Source: Woeseia sp.
GTDB taxonomy: Bacteria > Pseudomonadota > Gammaproteobacteria > Steroidobacterales > Woeseiaceae
Direction: 5' to 3'
Length of the DNA stretch: 64,000 bases
NCBI GenBank assembly: GCA_021773015.1
Contig: JAJFKW010000001.1
Location: forward strand, 2,091,305 to 2,155,304
Part shown: positions 8,275 through 17,600 of the stretch, piece after piece
How the letters are laid out: each line of letters opens with the position of its first letter
Numbering within the stretch: the first letter of the stretch is position 1
Translations under genes and position numbers: made by a program
The notes under the pieces: generated by a model
Databases searched by the model: none
What the model was told of the DNA's origin: nothing
What the model saw: only the letters and a program-made list of their open reading frames with translations

Positions 8275-10209
8275 TTGTTACTCTTGACGGATGGTAGTCT
8301 ATTCCAAGCAAATACGGCTTCGCAGTTGAGTCGTGTCTTTGATTCCGCAGAGCGGGTAGTCGATGCGCTGATCAATTCGATTGGCAAAAGTATCGTTCTA
8401 GGTCTTCCAATCGGAATTGGCAAAGCGGTCCGTATCGTCGACGAACTGTATAAGCGCGCAGAATCCGATCAATCGATATCACTTACCATTTTCACCGGTC
8501 TAACGCTGGAGTCGCCAACTGGCGGCACAGGACTAGAACAGCGATTCATGGCACCGCTGGTCGAACGACTATATACAGATTGGCCGACGCCTTTGTATGC
8601 GAGTGCAATTCGAAATCGCTCGGTTCCGAAGAACGTTCAAATCCGTGAATTCTATTTGCGGCCTGGTGCCTATCTCAATAACGCCGTCGTTCAACAAAAT
8701 TACACAAGCGTCAACTACAGCCAGGTAACAGCTGAGCTATTGAATCTCGGCGTCAATGTTATTGCACAACTTGTTGCAATACGTCCTGAGAGCCCGGGCC
8801 GGTACAGCCTCAGCTCGAATCCGGAAATCACTCTAGACCTCTTACCGCAGTTCGAAAAACAACGATTAGCAGGCCGATCGGTAGCGATGATCGGACAGGT
8901 CAATCGAAATTTGCCCTACATGCTTGGCGACGCCGATATTTCACAGGAGAAATTCGACTTTATTTTGGACAATAAGCGCGACGATTTCCCGCTCTTTACG
9001 CTACCCAATCGCCATGTATCCCCAGCCGACTATGCCACGGCAATGCATGTTGCGAGCCTGATCCCCGACGGAGGAACGCTACAAATCGGTATCGGGTCAC
9101 TGAGTGACGCCCTCGCACACTGCCTCAAGCTACGTCATCGTTCGCCAGAAATTTTCAGGACCGTTTTGGACTTACTTCCTGGCGGCTCGCAATCCCGACG
9201 ACGAGCTGAGCTGCCGATTGAGGATCAGCCATTCGAGCTGGGCTTATTCGCCTCGACCGAGCTATTGAGCGACGCGCTGTTCTCCTTGTTTGATGCCGGA
9301 CTCATAAAACGCAAAGCAGATACCGATGACCATAGCGTAATTCATGCCGGCTTTTTCATCGGCTCGACGAATTTGTACAACGGCCTGAGCGCGCTCAGCG
9401 AAAATGATCGTGGTCAAATCAACATGACGCGAATTTCGGAAGTCAATACACTCTTCGGCGATGAACAACGTAAACGCCGTCAAAGATCCAATGCTCGCTT
9501 CGTAAACGAAACGATGATGGTGACGCTGCTCGGCAGCGCGATTTCCGATGGACTTTATGACGGACGGGTCGTTAGCGGCGTTGGCGGTCAGTTTGACTTT
9601 GTATCGATGGCACATTCTTTAGAGGACGCACAATCAATATTGATGTGTCGTGCCGTAAGGAACCATGCTGGACGCAAACAATCGAATGTACGGTGGAACT
9701 ACGCGCACACCACGGTACCGCGCCACCACCGTGACGTATACGTTTCAGAATACGGCATCGCCGCAACGCGCGGACGGACAGATGAGCAGGTAATTCGAGC
9801 CATGCTAGGTATCGCAGATGCTGCATTCCATTTGCAGTTGATCAATGACGCGCAAGCATCCGGAAAAATTCCAGAAAAATTCGAACTTGATATAGATACT
9901 CGCAATAATACATCGAATTCACTGGCTCACATATTTGAACGAGAGGATATTCGCCATCACTTTCCTGCGTATCCGCTTGGCACTGAACTCACATCGACAG
10001 AGCAGGAACTAGTCAGCGCGCTCGAGTGGCTTAAGGTAAGGACGGCTCGACCAGGGAAAAAACTCGCAACGATTGCTGCGGCATTTACCAGCGACATAGG
10101 CGGGCAACATTCGCAGGCGCTGTCGCGGATGAGCCTCACACAGCCCAAAGGTGTCAAACAACGAATCTACCGCCGTTTAATCGGCCTTGCGCTTGAGAGA
10201 ACACAATAA
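8275..10209 (+). CDS. Acetyl-CoA hydrolase/transferase-family protein
   Basis: About 644 residues. It belongs to the acetyl-CoA hydrolase / CoA-transferase superfamily: KSIVLGLPIGIGKAVRIVDE at the start, GTLQIGIGSLSDALAHCLKL near residue 275, LGLFASTELLSDALFSLFDA near residue 325 (Glu of STE is the likely catalytic carboxylate), and the C-terminal SGVGGQFDFVSMAHSLEDAQ followed by VSEYGIAATRGRTDEQVIRA. It should cleave or transfer CoA from short acyl-CoAs in the cytoplasm. The start is uncertain: no ATG or good ribosome site lies before the conserved block, so TTG at 8275, TTG at 8284 or another nearby weak codon must be used. Its stop overlaps the next start (TAATG), indicating translational coupling to the thioesterase. 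Confidence 0.85.
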   Translation: MLLLTDGSLFQANTASQLSRVFDSAERVVDALINSIGKSIVLGLPIGIGKAVRIVDELYKRAESDQSISLTIFTGLTLESPTGGTGLEQRFMAPLVERLYTDWPTPLYASAIRNRSVPKNVQIREFYLRPGAYLNNAVVQQNYTSVNYSQVTAELLNLGVNVIAQLVAIRPESPGRYSLSSNPEITLDLLPQFEKQRLAGRSVAMIGQVNRNLPYMLGDADISQEKFDFILDNKRDDFPLFTLPNRHVSPADYATAMHVASLIPDGGTLQIGIGSLSDALAHCLKLRHRSPEIFRTVLDLLPGGSQSRRRAELPIEDQPFELGLFASTELLSDALFSLFDAGLIKRKADTDDHSVIHAGFFIGSTNLYNGLSALSENDRGQINMTRISEVNTLFGDEQRKRRQRSNARFVNETMMVTLLGSAISDGLYDGRVVSGVGGQFDFVSMAHSLEDAQSILMCRAVRNHAGRKQSNVRWNYAHTTVPRHHRDVYVSEYGIAATRGRTDEQVIRAMLGIADAAFHLQLINDAQASGKIPEKFELDIDTRNNTSNSLAHIFEREDIRHHFPAYPLGTELTSTEQELVSALEWLKVRTARPGKKLATIAAAFTSDIGGQHSQALSRMSLTQPKGVKQRIYRRLIGLALERTQ

Positions 10210-10679
10210 TGAGTACGAAAGGAAAGTCACCAGCGGATTCTGCGGTTGAGCAGAACGTTTACAAAGTATTCCCCAACGATTTGAATTCCAAATACACCGT
10301 CTTTGGCGGACTGGTCATGGGTCTTTGCGACAGAACCGCACTGATTGTCGCCGAGCGACATAGCGGACAGAGCTGCGTTACAGCCGCTGTCGATAGCTTC
10401 GTATTTCTCGCCCCCGCCCGCGCCGGAGATACCCTTATTGTGAAAGCCGCTGTTAACCGATCCTGGCGAAGCTCGATGGAAATCGGCGTTCACGTTGCCG
10501 CAGAAAATAGCTTTAACGGCGACACCCGCCATGTCGTTTCGGCTTACTTAACTTTTGTTGCGCTTGACGGGGCCGGCAAACCGACTTCGGTGCCGACCGT
10601 CTCGCCACAATCAGAAATCGAAAGTCGGCGCTTTGAGGAGGCGCAGCAACGCCGCACGGCACGACTCGAGAGTCGATAG
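10209..10679 (+). CDS. Hotdog-fold acyl-CoA thioesterase
   Basis: A protein of 156 residues of the hotdog acyl-CoA thioester hydrolase (YciA/BACH-like) family: YTVFGGLVMGLCDRTALIVA, CVTAAVDSFVFLAPARAGDT, and NRSWRSSMEIGVHVAAEN are the usual helix, core strand and CoA-proximal strand. It lacks the duplicated BACH domain. Its ATG overlaps the stop of the acetyl-CoA hydrolase-family gene (TAATG), so the two are co-translated and probably work on the same CoA ester pool, releasing free acid and CoA. The C-terminus (RRFEEAQQRRTARLESR) is a charged helix. Confidence 0.86.
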   Translation: MSTKGKSPADSAVEQNVYKVFPNDLNSKYTVFGGLVMGLCDRTALIVAERHSGQSCVTAAVDSFVFLAPARAGDTLIVKAAVNRSWRSSMEIGVHVAAENSFNGDTRHVVSAYLTFVALDGAGKPTSVPTVSPQSEIESRRFEEAQQRRTARLESR

Positions 10680-10710
10680 CTGCGACGGGACCTGTGACCC
10701 GAGCGCCGGT

Positions 10711-12291
10711 CTAGTCACCCTTGCACGACGCGAATGCGTAAATCCCGTCAAATTCGCTACCCGGCAAATCAATGTATCCTGAATACGAAGGATACGGGCC
10801 GTCAACGCAGACCCTCTTTTGACTCCGACTAATTTTGACTGGCCATAGGCGGCGGTTTCTTGGGGCAAGGTGTGCGTGCCGCTTGAGCTCGAGATGCCGT
10901 TGCCATTTTGCTGTGCCGAACGAACCAACTTGATCCCTTAGCACAATCCCATGTTGAACCTGCAGCCCGTCTGCGGCGTCGTAATCCCATAATCCCACAA
11001 GCTCCCAGTTAGGAAACGCTGGCACTGTCCGCCTTGGTTGCGCCGGTAGCTCAACTGGCGTTGGTGCCGGCGTGGCCTGTTCACCTGCCGAACGTACCGC
11101 TGCCGCCGCTTGCGCCTGCATCGGATTAACGGGTAAGTCCCGGCCAGGCGCCGATGCTGTTGGCCGTGTTTCACTAGCCGGAACTGAGTCGGTTTCTTTT
11201 GTAGGCACTTGAGCCAACGGTTTCTCCAAGGCTGTTGCAGAAGCCGCATTTTGTTTGCCTCCACAATAATTCTTGAGCACAGCCACCGTCTTCCTGTCGT
11301 GACTGTTGTCTATGTAAAATTCGCAGATTGTCTTACCCTGCGACTCGATTGGCTGAAGAAGCCAATGACCGTAATCTCGCGCAAGTAACGCTTCGAGCTT
11401 CGCTACGCTGCCAGTAATGCGTTTACCTGGAAATACGACCGCTTCACCCAATATTACCGGCCCAGCAATCGGATGTTTTGAAAGACCCGGGTACCAATCC
11501 AAAGTATCTTCGTAAGCCTCAGAATTGCCGTGCTGGCGTAGCTGTCTCCGCATCGCTTCAGATACGCCGGCGGTGCGTAGGCCCAGCATTGGAACAACAC
11601 TGTAGGTCATGAACTCCTCCAGCAATTCCCCTTCAACCCGTTTCCAAGTATGGGTTGGTTTCTCAGCTTTTTTCCAAGATATTTGTTGACTGCCGCATGC
11701 CGGGTGAAACCGCGTATCAGCAGTCGGTTGTCTGTATGGACACACTGCGTAGGGATAGAAGCCGAGAATTTCGCCATTCATTTGTACGTCGAACAAGTGA
11801 CCTTTAAGCCCTAACGATCCGTCTCGAAATGTCCAATAGTCACGATTGTGCGGCGCCATATCGGGCGTTGGCAGAAGTGCAAACGCACCACTGTGCGTCT
11901 GCATTACCGCCGCCAGTTTTGACCGTTCTGACCAATCGAATCCGGCCTGCATTGCTTCAGGAATCTTCTTGTGATTGAACACCGAAAGCACATTGCGGAA
12001 AATCATGCCATCTTCGCGAACCAAGGGAGTCGTCTGAAATAGTTCGTAGGTCGGAACGTCCTGCGTTGAACCATCAAACCATTTCGCATCTTCCTTGATT
12101 GTGCGGCCAAGAAAATACGCCGCACCGTCTGGCCGTAGATCCATAAACCATCCTGGCGGTTGTGTACCGTCAACATATCCCACCCAGACACCAACCAAAT
12201 CGTCTTCGGTTAGCGATTCTGCTGCCGCGGTGTTGTGCCATACAACACACGTTCCAACGAGTAACAATGTAAGTCTTATTCGCACCGACAT
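10711..12291 (-). CDS. Secreted protein of unknown function
   Basis: A protein of 526 residues with a clean Sec signal peptide (MSVRIRLTLLLVGTCVVW...TAAA, cut near residue 24). The mature N-terminal part begins LTEDDLVGVWVGYVDGTQPP and reads like a lipocalin/DUF1579-style beta domain. The middle has a second domain to about residue 340. A Pro/Ala/Thr-rich linker (residues about 345-420) connects to a C-terminal domain with WELVGLWDYDAADGLQVQHG and ends GIYAFASCKGD. Two WxGxW-like openings hint that both ends carry a related beta fold. I do not recognise a family. The frame is open throughout and the composition matches neighbours. It follows the lipoprotein gene at 12384-13718 on the same strand after 92 bp. 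Confidence 0.72.
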   Translation of the reverse strand: MSVRIRLTLLLVGTCVVWHNTAAAESLTEDDLVGVWVGYVDGTQPPGWFMDLRPDGAAYFLGRTIKEDAKWFDGSTQDVPTYELFQTTPLVREDGMIFRNVLSVFNHKKIPEAMQAGFDWSERSKLAAVMQTHSGAFALLPTPDMAPHNRDYWTFRDGSLGLKGHLFDVQMNGEILGFYPYAVCPYRQPTADTRFHPACGSQQISWKKAEKPTHTWKRVEGELLEEFMTYSVVPMLGLRTAGVSEAMRRQLRQHGNSEAYEDTLDWYPGLSKHPIAGPVILGEAVVFPGKRITGSVAKLEALLARDYGHWLLQPIESQGKTICEFYIDNSHDRKTVAVLKNYCGGKQNAASATALEKPLAQVPTKETDSVPASETRPTASAPGRDLPVNPMQAQAAAAVRSAGEQATPAPTPVELPAQPRRTVPAFPNWELVGLWDYDAADGLQVQHGIVLRDQVGSFGTAKWQRHLELKRHAHLAPRNRRLWPVKISRSQKRVCVDGPYPSYSGYIDLPGSEFDGIYAFASCKGD

Positions 12292-12383
12292 CTATTCATC
12301 CTATTTATGCTGCGCCGTCGAGGATATTTATCAAACAAATATTCTCATCAGAGATGATCGAAAAGGCTAGCCCTTGTCCCCCG

Positions 12384-13718
12384 CTAATTCAACCTGCAGG
12401 TAGTGCCACTAATACCGCCAGTTTGACCTGAGCTTTGCCATTCACCCCAAAAACCTGGCACGCCAAACAAACCCGCGAGCGTATTCAGGGGATTTGTGCC
12501 CGTGCTATCGAAAGTGATGTTGATCGAAACACCGTCGCTTGATGTCGCAGAAACGGTATCGCCATTCAACCCGCCATCCAGCGCCACCAAGTCACCGCGC
12601 GCGCTTACCATCACACCACGAACAGAATCGTCGGCAAAAATATCGAGCGCGATTCCGCCGCTGTTGTCTGGCGTGTCGTCGAAGAGGTCAAAAGGAGTCG
12701 CATCTCCAAAGCCACCGGCCAAGCGGTGAATTGCCGTAAAATCACCAGCAACTCGACTTCCCGAGAAGGTACCGCTGCCACCTTCAATCGAGTTATTCCA
12801 TTGACCACGGACAATTTGCGCATAATCCTCCAGAGCCGCAGTAAATTCTGCACCGTTGACGGCAGAACCGAAGATAAAAGAGTTCTCATTATCAAACGCA
12901 AGCGCTTCTTGCGGCACAACACCAATTAATCGCGCCTGATCCTCGCTATATACGAGTGCGCTTGCAACGCCGGGTCTTGGAATATCATCACCGAATTGTA
13001 TGGGATCCGCCCGCAAATGCTGGATCAAAACGGCGTAGTGCCCGTTGTCGCCACCTGCGAATCGACCCTCGAATACCCCTGAGCTAAGACACGAGAGCGT
13101 GCCCTGTAAGTGACCTCTAGCTTGAGACACCGTCGGCAATACGTGTGCTTTCACGTCAACGCTGTTGATGAAACTCAAAAGGTTCGTGAGCGCGGACTGG
13201 TTTTCGAAATCTGCAGCATCAAAATCTATCTGTTCCCAGACCATTGCGTCAACAGCGGCGATAACGTCTGCTGACGGTGCAATACCGTTGGCAAGATCGC
13301 CGTCGGAATCTAACATCTGAAGAAAACGACCAATATTCAAGACCGCCGAATCATCCAGAGATCCGTCAGCCACAAAATCTAGCGGAGTGACGATCGACTT
13401 GCCCGACGACCGGCCAATTTGTATGCCACCGAACGAAAAGCTGACAGCCTGCGGTTCGCCGTCAATCACTTCGTACTGGAACTGGCCTAAATCGCCGGAA
13501 ACGCCCTCCGTCGCACCCGAGACGTAGACCAAGCCAGAAATAGCGCTGTCGATCAGCCGCCCGTTCTCAATCGTTATCACAGCGCCTGGCGGCGGGAGCG
13601 GCATGGGCGGCGGGGGCGGTTCTGAGTCACTGGATCCGCCGCATGCTGCAATCATGAGCAGCACGGCAACTAGCAAAATGCTTTGTTTTGGTTTATCTAT
13701 GAGTTTGCGTTCAATCAT
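12384..13718 (-). CDS. Lipoprotein with poly-proline stalk, unknown function
   Basis: A protein of 444 residues from the ATG at 13718, which has AGGAGAG just upstream; the frame extends to 13805 but without a ribosome site. The signal ends in the lipobox MIAAC, followed by GGSSDSEPPPPPMPLPPPG, a proline stalk. Then come GLVYVSGATEGVSGDLGQFQ, VSFSFGGIQIG, SIVTPLDFVADG and NIGRFLQMLDSDGDLANGIA. This order recurs in many proteobacterial surface lipoproteins (a beta-domain giving a 'TP...RLLQ.LD.DGD..NGI' signature) whose function is unknown to me. The C-terminal half is Gly/Asp-rich beta sequence (GGSGTFSGSRVAGDFTAIHR). Probably outer-membrane anchored and possibly surface exposed. Confidence 0.75.
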   Translation of the reverse strand: MIERKLIDKPKQSILLVAVLLMIAACGGSSDSEPPPPPMPLPPPGAVITIENGRLIDSAISGLVYVSGATEGVSGDLGQFQYEVIDGEPQAVSFSFGGIQIGRSSGKSIVTPLDFVADGSLDDSAVLNIGRFLQMLDSDGDLANGIAPSADVIAAVDAMVWEQIDFDAADFENQSALTNLLSFINSVDVKAHVLPTVSQARGHLQGTLSCLSSGVFEGRFAGGDNGHYAVLIQHLRADPIQFGDDIPRPGVASALVYSEDQARLIGVVPQEALAFDNENSFIFGSAVNGAEFTAALEDYAQIVRGQWNNSIEGGSGTFSGSRVAGDFTAIHRLAGGFGDATPFDLFDDTPDNSGGIALDIFADDSVRGVMVSARGDLVALDGGLNGDTVSATSSDGVSINITFDSTGTNPLNTLAGLFGVPGFWGEWQSSGQTGGISGTTCRLN

Positions 13719-13835
13719 CACTCTCTCCTGTTGATACCTAAGTAGAAGGCAAATACGAATTCGTCCATGAGTGAAGATTGTTATGGCTGGCCCGCTGCTG
13801 GCCAAGCAAATGTCAGTACCGTTTAATAAGTATTA

Positions 13836-15476
13836 ATGGATACCGCAATTCTGATGACAAAAGACTCGAAATCCACAAAGGTGTCTGCATCTGTAACTGA
13901 TCGAGACTTCTATGCTGTACGCCCGGAATTGGTTCTTCGCACCGCTCAGATATTCGCGATTTCTTCCAGCATGTTGGAAAGAGGTGCTAAGCGGCTACAT
14001 AGCCGCGCCGTCGCCATTGCGGCCGGCAAAGAGGCCGGGCAGTGGGGCCGTCATCAGCGTCCTGTTATCGTCCAGTATTGCGAATACACGCAATCCGGTG
14101 GATGCGCTCTCCTACTACCGTGGCAAGAACTGGTCGAACACCAGTCTCGATACGATGGCGCGGAAGGGATTTCGTCTCGAACCGGCAACAGACCTTTGTC
14201 AACGATCGTGCGAGTATCGGTAGATGCTGCTGCACTCCAACGATGCAGAGAATTGAACAGCCTCAGCATTGACGCTCTCTCTGAGCGCAGCCAAATACCG
14301 CCAGCCCTTCTGATCGCAATGGAATCTGGGGAGTGGCCGGATGTCGCCGAAAGTACGGCAAAGAATATCGCAGACTGCCTTGAAATACCCCTGACAGAAT
14401 TATTTGATTCTCTCGACACAGCAACTGCAAGTACGGCGCTTTTCTTAGATGGGGTAGATAGCTCCAAGCCAACGGTCGAAGTTACGCACCCCGAATCGGC
14501 ACGTGCTCGCACAATTGCAGCGCGCTCACTTTTGTCGGTTGGGTTGGCAATTGGTGCACTCGCAGCGATAGTTTTTGCCGTGTCACGAATTAGCCAGCCA
14601 GACCCGCCAGTGGAAATTCCGTTCAATGCGCTTGTCGATACCGTCTGGCGTATTTCTATTGTGCTCGAAAATCGAAATATACCGATTCCAAGCGAAACGA
14701 CTGAACTGTTTGCCAATGGTGGTTACCTTGAGTTGAGGGAAGGCGGCATAGTGGCATTTAGCTGGATTGACCCGAGCGCACTAGTGGGGCTACCCGCCAC
14801 ATTCAGCTGGCACGCATTCAACCGTTCGCTGACGCTACAATTGAATGACGTCGTCTATGAATTCGAAACTGACAGCGGCTTGGAAGAACTCGCCACACTC
14901 GATACCACCCGCAGTTACAAAATGGTCATGAATCGAATTAAGACCGGCAGCGTGGCCTTACCGACGATTTCGGAAATTCCTAAGGACGGAATTTCGAGCG
15001 GCGCCGAACACTCGCTGGTCGGGTGTTGGCAGTGGTCGAATGGGCTAAAGATTGTCGTCAATGCAGACGGTACCGCAAGCAACGGCTTCGGTGTCGCACC
15101 GTGGATCAGCAGCAAACCGAATCAATACGTAGTTGATTGGCCGGATATTACCGGAAATATCACACTGACCGACGACGGACAACGCTTAGATGCGTCGGAT
15201 TCAATAGGTACGATATCGACTGCGCAACGTCTACAGGGGTCGCCCGGTAGCTTCGTCGGATTATGGCGATGGGATAATGGCGGCATTGTTTCAATTTCAA
15301 CAGACGGAACGATGACAATGGGTTTTTTTGCGGGCTCCTGGACAGGACAAAATCGGCAGTACCAAATCGTCTGGCCAATTGTCGACGAAATAGCGCTGGA
15401 CACCGAAGGGCAGAAGTTGTCCGGCCAAAATCAGTTCGGTGCGTTCAGTGCAACTCGTCTTGCCAGTTGTTTCTAG
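13836..15476 (+). CDS. Membrane-tethered XRE-like HTH protein with periplasmic WQWSNG repeats
   Basis: Up to 546 residues. Residues about 130-190 look like an XRE/Cro helix-turn-helix (LQRCRELNSLSIDALSERSQ, IPPALLIAMESGEWPDVAES, NIADCLEIPLTELFDS). Residues about 231-252 are one transmembrane helix (LLSVGLAIGALAAIVFAVSR). The C-terminal 150 residues (from about 394) are two repeats opening LVGCWQWSNG and FVGLWRWDNG, the same module found at the end of the next gene. The likely layout is cytoplasmic HTH, one membrane span and a periplasmic sensor, as in RodZ/ToxR-like tethered regulators. No good ribosome site precedes 13836. Residues 1-125 look atypical and a second frame (13912-14223) is also open, so the true start may be further in, near 14206. 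Confidence 0.72.
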   Translation: MDTAILMTKDSKSTKVSASVTDRDFYAVRPELVLRTAQIFAISSSMLERGAKRLHSRAVAIAAGKEAGQWGRHQRPVIVQYCEYTQSGGCALLLPWQELVEHQSRYDGAEGISSRTGNRPLSTIVRVSVDAAALQRCRELNSLSIDALSERSQIPPALLIAMESGEWPDVAESTAKNIADCLEIPLTELFDSLDTATASTALFLDGVDSSKPTVEVTHPESARARTIAARSLLSVGLAIGALAAIVFAVSRISQPDPPVEIPFNALVDTVWRISIVLENRNIPIPSETTELFANGGYLELREGGIVAFSWIDPSALVGLPATFSWHAFNRSLTLQLNDVVYEFETDSGLEELATLDTTRSYKMVMNRIKTGSVALPTISEIPKDGISSGAEHSLVGCWQWSNGLKIVVNADGTASNGFGVAPWISSKPNQYVVDWPDITGNITLTDDGQRLDASDSIGTISTAQRLQGSPGSFVGLWRWDNGGIVSISTDGTMTMGFFAGSWTGQNRQYQIVWPIVDEIALDTEGQKLSGQNQFGAFSATRLASCF

Positions 15477-15518
15477 CGCAAACCTATCGATCAAATATTA
15501 GAAGAGAGTGACCGAAAT

Positions 15519-17504
15519 ATGAAAAATAGCCTACGCACGATTTTCGCCGGAGCTGTCATATGTGTAATTGTTGGCTGCGCCGCACTACCAGCATTGCCCG
15601 CAAACCCGTTCTCGAGAACTCAGTTTCGAGTAGCTCAGACAATGTACGAGGTTCATTCATGCACGCTACTTGATAGCCGTGAATTTGAATGCGACGTAAC
15701 AATTACTAATTACAACAACGCGAAAGCCATATCTTCCGGCGGCATGAAGATCCGCGACAACCTCGGAAATGAATATATTGCTGACAATCCGGGATATGGC
15801 AACCGGACTTATGCGCCCGAAGAGAGGTTTCGGCATACACTTCGGGCAAACAATGTCTCCACGCAGGCGACTTCAGTCAAAGCCATCACCGGCGGATTAA
15901 CTGTGCGCGGTGGCCCCGGTGCGTCGTTTCGCGGCGAGTTTATATTGAGTGGAATGAATACCTTTGTGAGTAGGGAGGATGCCAAGAACGCGAGCGCACC
16001 GGTTTCGGCACCCACCAAACGGCCGGTTCGATTGAGCGTAAGAGAGGCCGACGCAACTTTCGAAGTTCACGGTTGCACGTTGCTGCCCTCTCGAGAATTT
16101 GAATGCGACGTTTCGATCACCAGTTTCTATCAATCAAAAACGGTGCGTATTGGATCGTTAGTGATCAGAGATGATGCTGGAATTGATTACAAAGTTCAGC
16201 AAAGCCCATCTTTTCGTGCTCGCGAGTACGCGCCAGACGAAAAATTTCGGCACACCGTTCGCGTATCCAATATATCTTCGGCAGCGAAGAGTGTTGCAGC
16301 CGTTCACGGCGGTCTTATCGTACGCGGACCAAAGTCGTACCGCGGTGAATTCATACTATACGGAATGGAGACAGTTGAAGGCGATAGCGCGACGCAACCG
16401 GCATCGAGCGTCACTAGTGCTGCGCGCCAGCCGGCAATATCAACCAACAATCTCGAGTGCAGGTCGCAGGCTCCCAATTTGTCGGCCTTCGCAGGGATGA
16501 ATAATATTGCCCTTACCGGCATGGCGTCACAATCGTCAACCGGGCACTTCAACTGGGATGCAGCAGCAAACTTAGCAAATGACGGTAATACCAACGGCGA
16601 CTATTATCAAAAATCTGTCTCGCACACGTTGCAAGAAATTGGCGCATGGTGGCAGGTTGACATACGCGGCACACATCCGCTGCAAAAAATTGTGATTTGG
16701 AATCGAACCGACCATGGATGGGGGAAAAGACTAACCAATTTCAAGGTGATCGTTTCAGACAGTTCAGGCAACACCGTTTATGAACGCGGCTATTGTGGCA
16801 GTGGCACTTCTTTCAGTCCGGCGATGGTGGTCGATTTACCACCAGGTACTCAGGGTCAGTTTGTAAAAATAAAGCTGAATGACAATAACTATCTGCAACT
16901 CGCAGAAGTTGAGGTGTTTTCAAGTACAGCGCAAGCCGTTACATCGAACGAGCCAGATTCAGTTGCCGCGGCAGAGCCAGTTCCAGTATCTCAACCCGCC
17001 CGCGTTGCGAATACGTCAACACCGACGGAAATCGCGGTTGCGCCACTCGTAGGTTGTTGGCAGTGGTCGAATGGCATGACAATTGATGTCGATGCTGGGG
17101 GGACCGCGAAGAACGGTTTTGCATCGGGGTCGTGGTTCGAAAACGGCGGCAGCTATGTGATCAGATGGCCAGATTTCACTGGCAGCGTTACGTTGTCCAC
17201 AGACGGACAAGCGTTAGACGGCATCGACGCTATCGGCACTCGTTCAAGCGCACGCCGCCTAAACGGCCCCGCAACCAGCTTTATGGGTGCCTGGCAATGG
17301 GATAACGGTGGTGTAGTTACAGTTTCGCCAGACGGAACAATGTCAGCGGGTCACCTGGCGGGGTCTTGGTCAGGCACCGGCAAGAACTATCAAACTGTGT
17401 GGCCAATTGTGGACTCGATTGCCGTCTCTAGCGACGGTACTAGCTTGACTGGTCAGAACCAATTTGGAGCATTTAACGCAACGAGACAATCGTCATGCCG
17501 GTGA
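15519..17504 (+). CDS. Lipoprotein with two N-terminal repeats, an F5/8-type lectin domain and WQWSNG repeats
   Basis: A protein of 661 residues. The signal ends in IVGCAAL (lipobox). Residues about 35-145 and 170-285 are two copies of one domain: VHSCTLLDSREFECDVTITN versus VHGCTLLPSREFECDVSITS, each ending FRGEF/YRGEF-ILxGM. Residues about 326-468 are a fucolectin/F5-8 type C domain (NNIALTGMASQSSTGHFNWD, GAWWQVDIRG, IVIWNRTDHGWGKRLTNFKV), a carbohydrate-binding fold. Residues 509-661 are two repeats opening LVGCWQWSNG and FMGAWQWDNG, matching the C-terminus of the upstream HTH protein 42 bp away, with which it is probably co-transcribed. Likely an outer-membrane glycan-binding protein. A GAAGAG ribosome site lies upstream. 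Confidence 0.85.
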   Translation: MKNSLRTIFAGAVICVIVGCAALPALPANPFSRTQFRVAQTMYEVHSCTLLDSREFECDVTITNYNNAKAISSGGMKIRDNLGNEYIADNPGYGNRTYAPEERFRHTLRANNVSTQATSVKAITGGLTVRGGPGASFRGEFILSGMNTFVSREDAKNASAPVSAPTKRPVRLSVREADATFEVHGCTLLPSREFECDVSITSFYQSKTVRIGSLVIRDDAGIDYKVQQSPSFRAREYAPDEKFRHTVRVSNISSAAKSVAAVHGGLIVRGPKSYRGEFILYGMETVEGDSATQPASSVTSAARQPAISTNNLECRSQAPNLSAFAGMNNIALTGMASQSSTGHFNWDAAANLANDGNTNGDYYQKSVSHTLQEIGAWWQVDIRGTHPLQKIVIWNRTDHGWGKRLTNFKVIVSDSSGNTVYERGYCGSGTSFSPAMVVDLPPGTQGQFVKIKLNDNNYLQLAEVEVFSSTAQAVTSNEPDSVAAAEPVPVSQPARVANTSTPTEIAVAPLVGCWQWSNGMTIDVDAGGTAKNGFASGSWFENGGSYVIRWPDFTGSVTLSTDGQALDGIDAIGTRSSARRLNGPATSFMGAWQWDNGGVVTVSPDGTMSAGHLAGSWSGTGKNYQTVWPIVDSIAVSSDGTSLTGQNQFGAFNATRQSSCR

Positions 17505-17600
17505 AGTCCGGGGCACGAATAGCACAACATAGTTTGCCTCAATGGTATCGACTACTGTCCCGGCACTTTCGCCCGTTTTGGCCAAGCTAAGAAATTTTGA

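Noticed and set aside
14054-14716. 220-codon minus-strand ORF over the HTH protein gene
   Set aside because: Antisense to the HTH and membrane helix; no recognisable domain, Ser/Arg-rich shadow composition.
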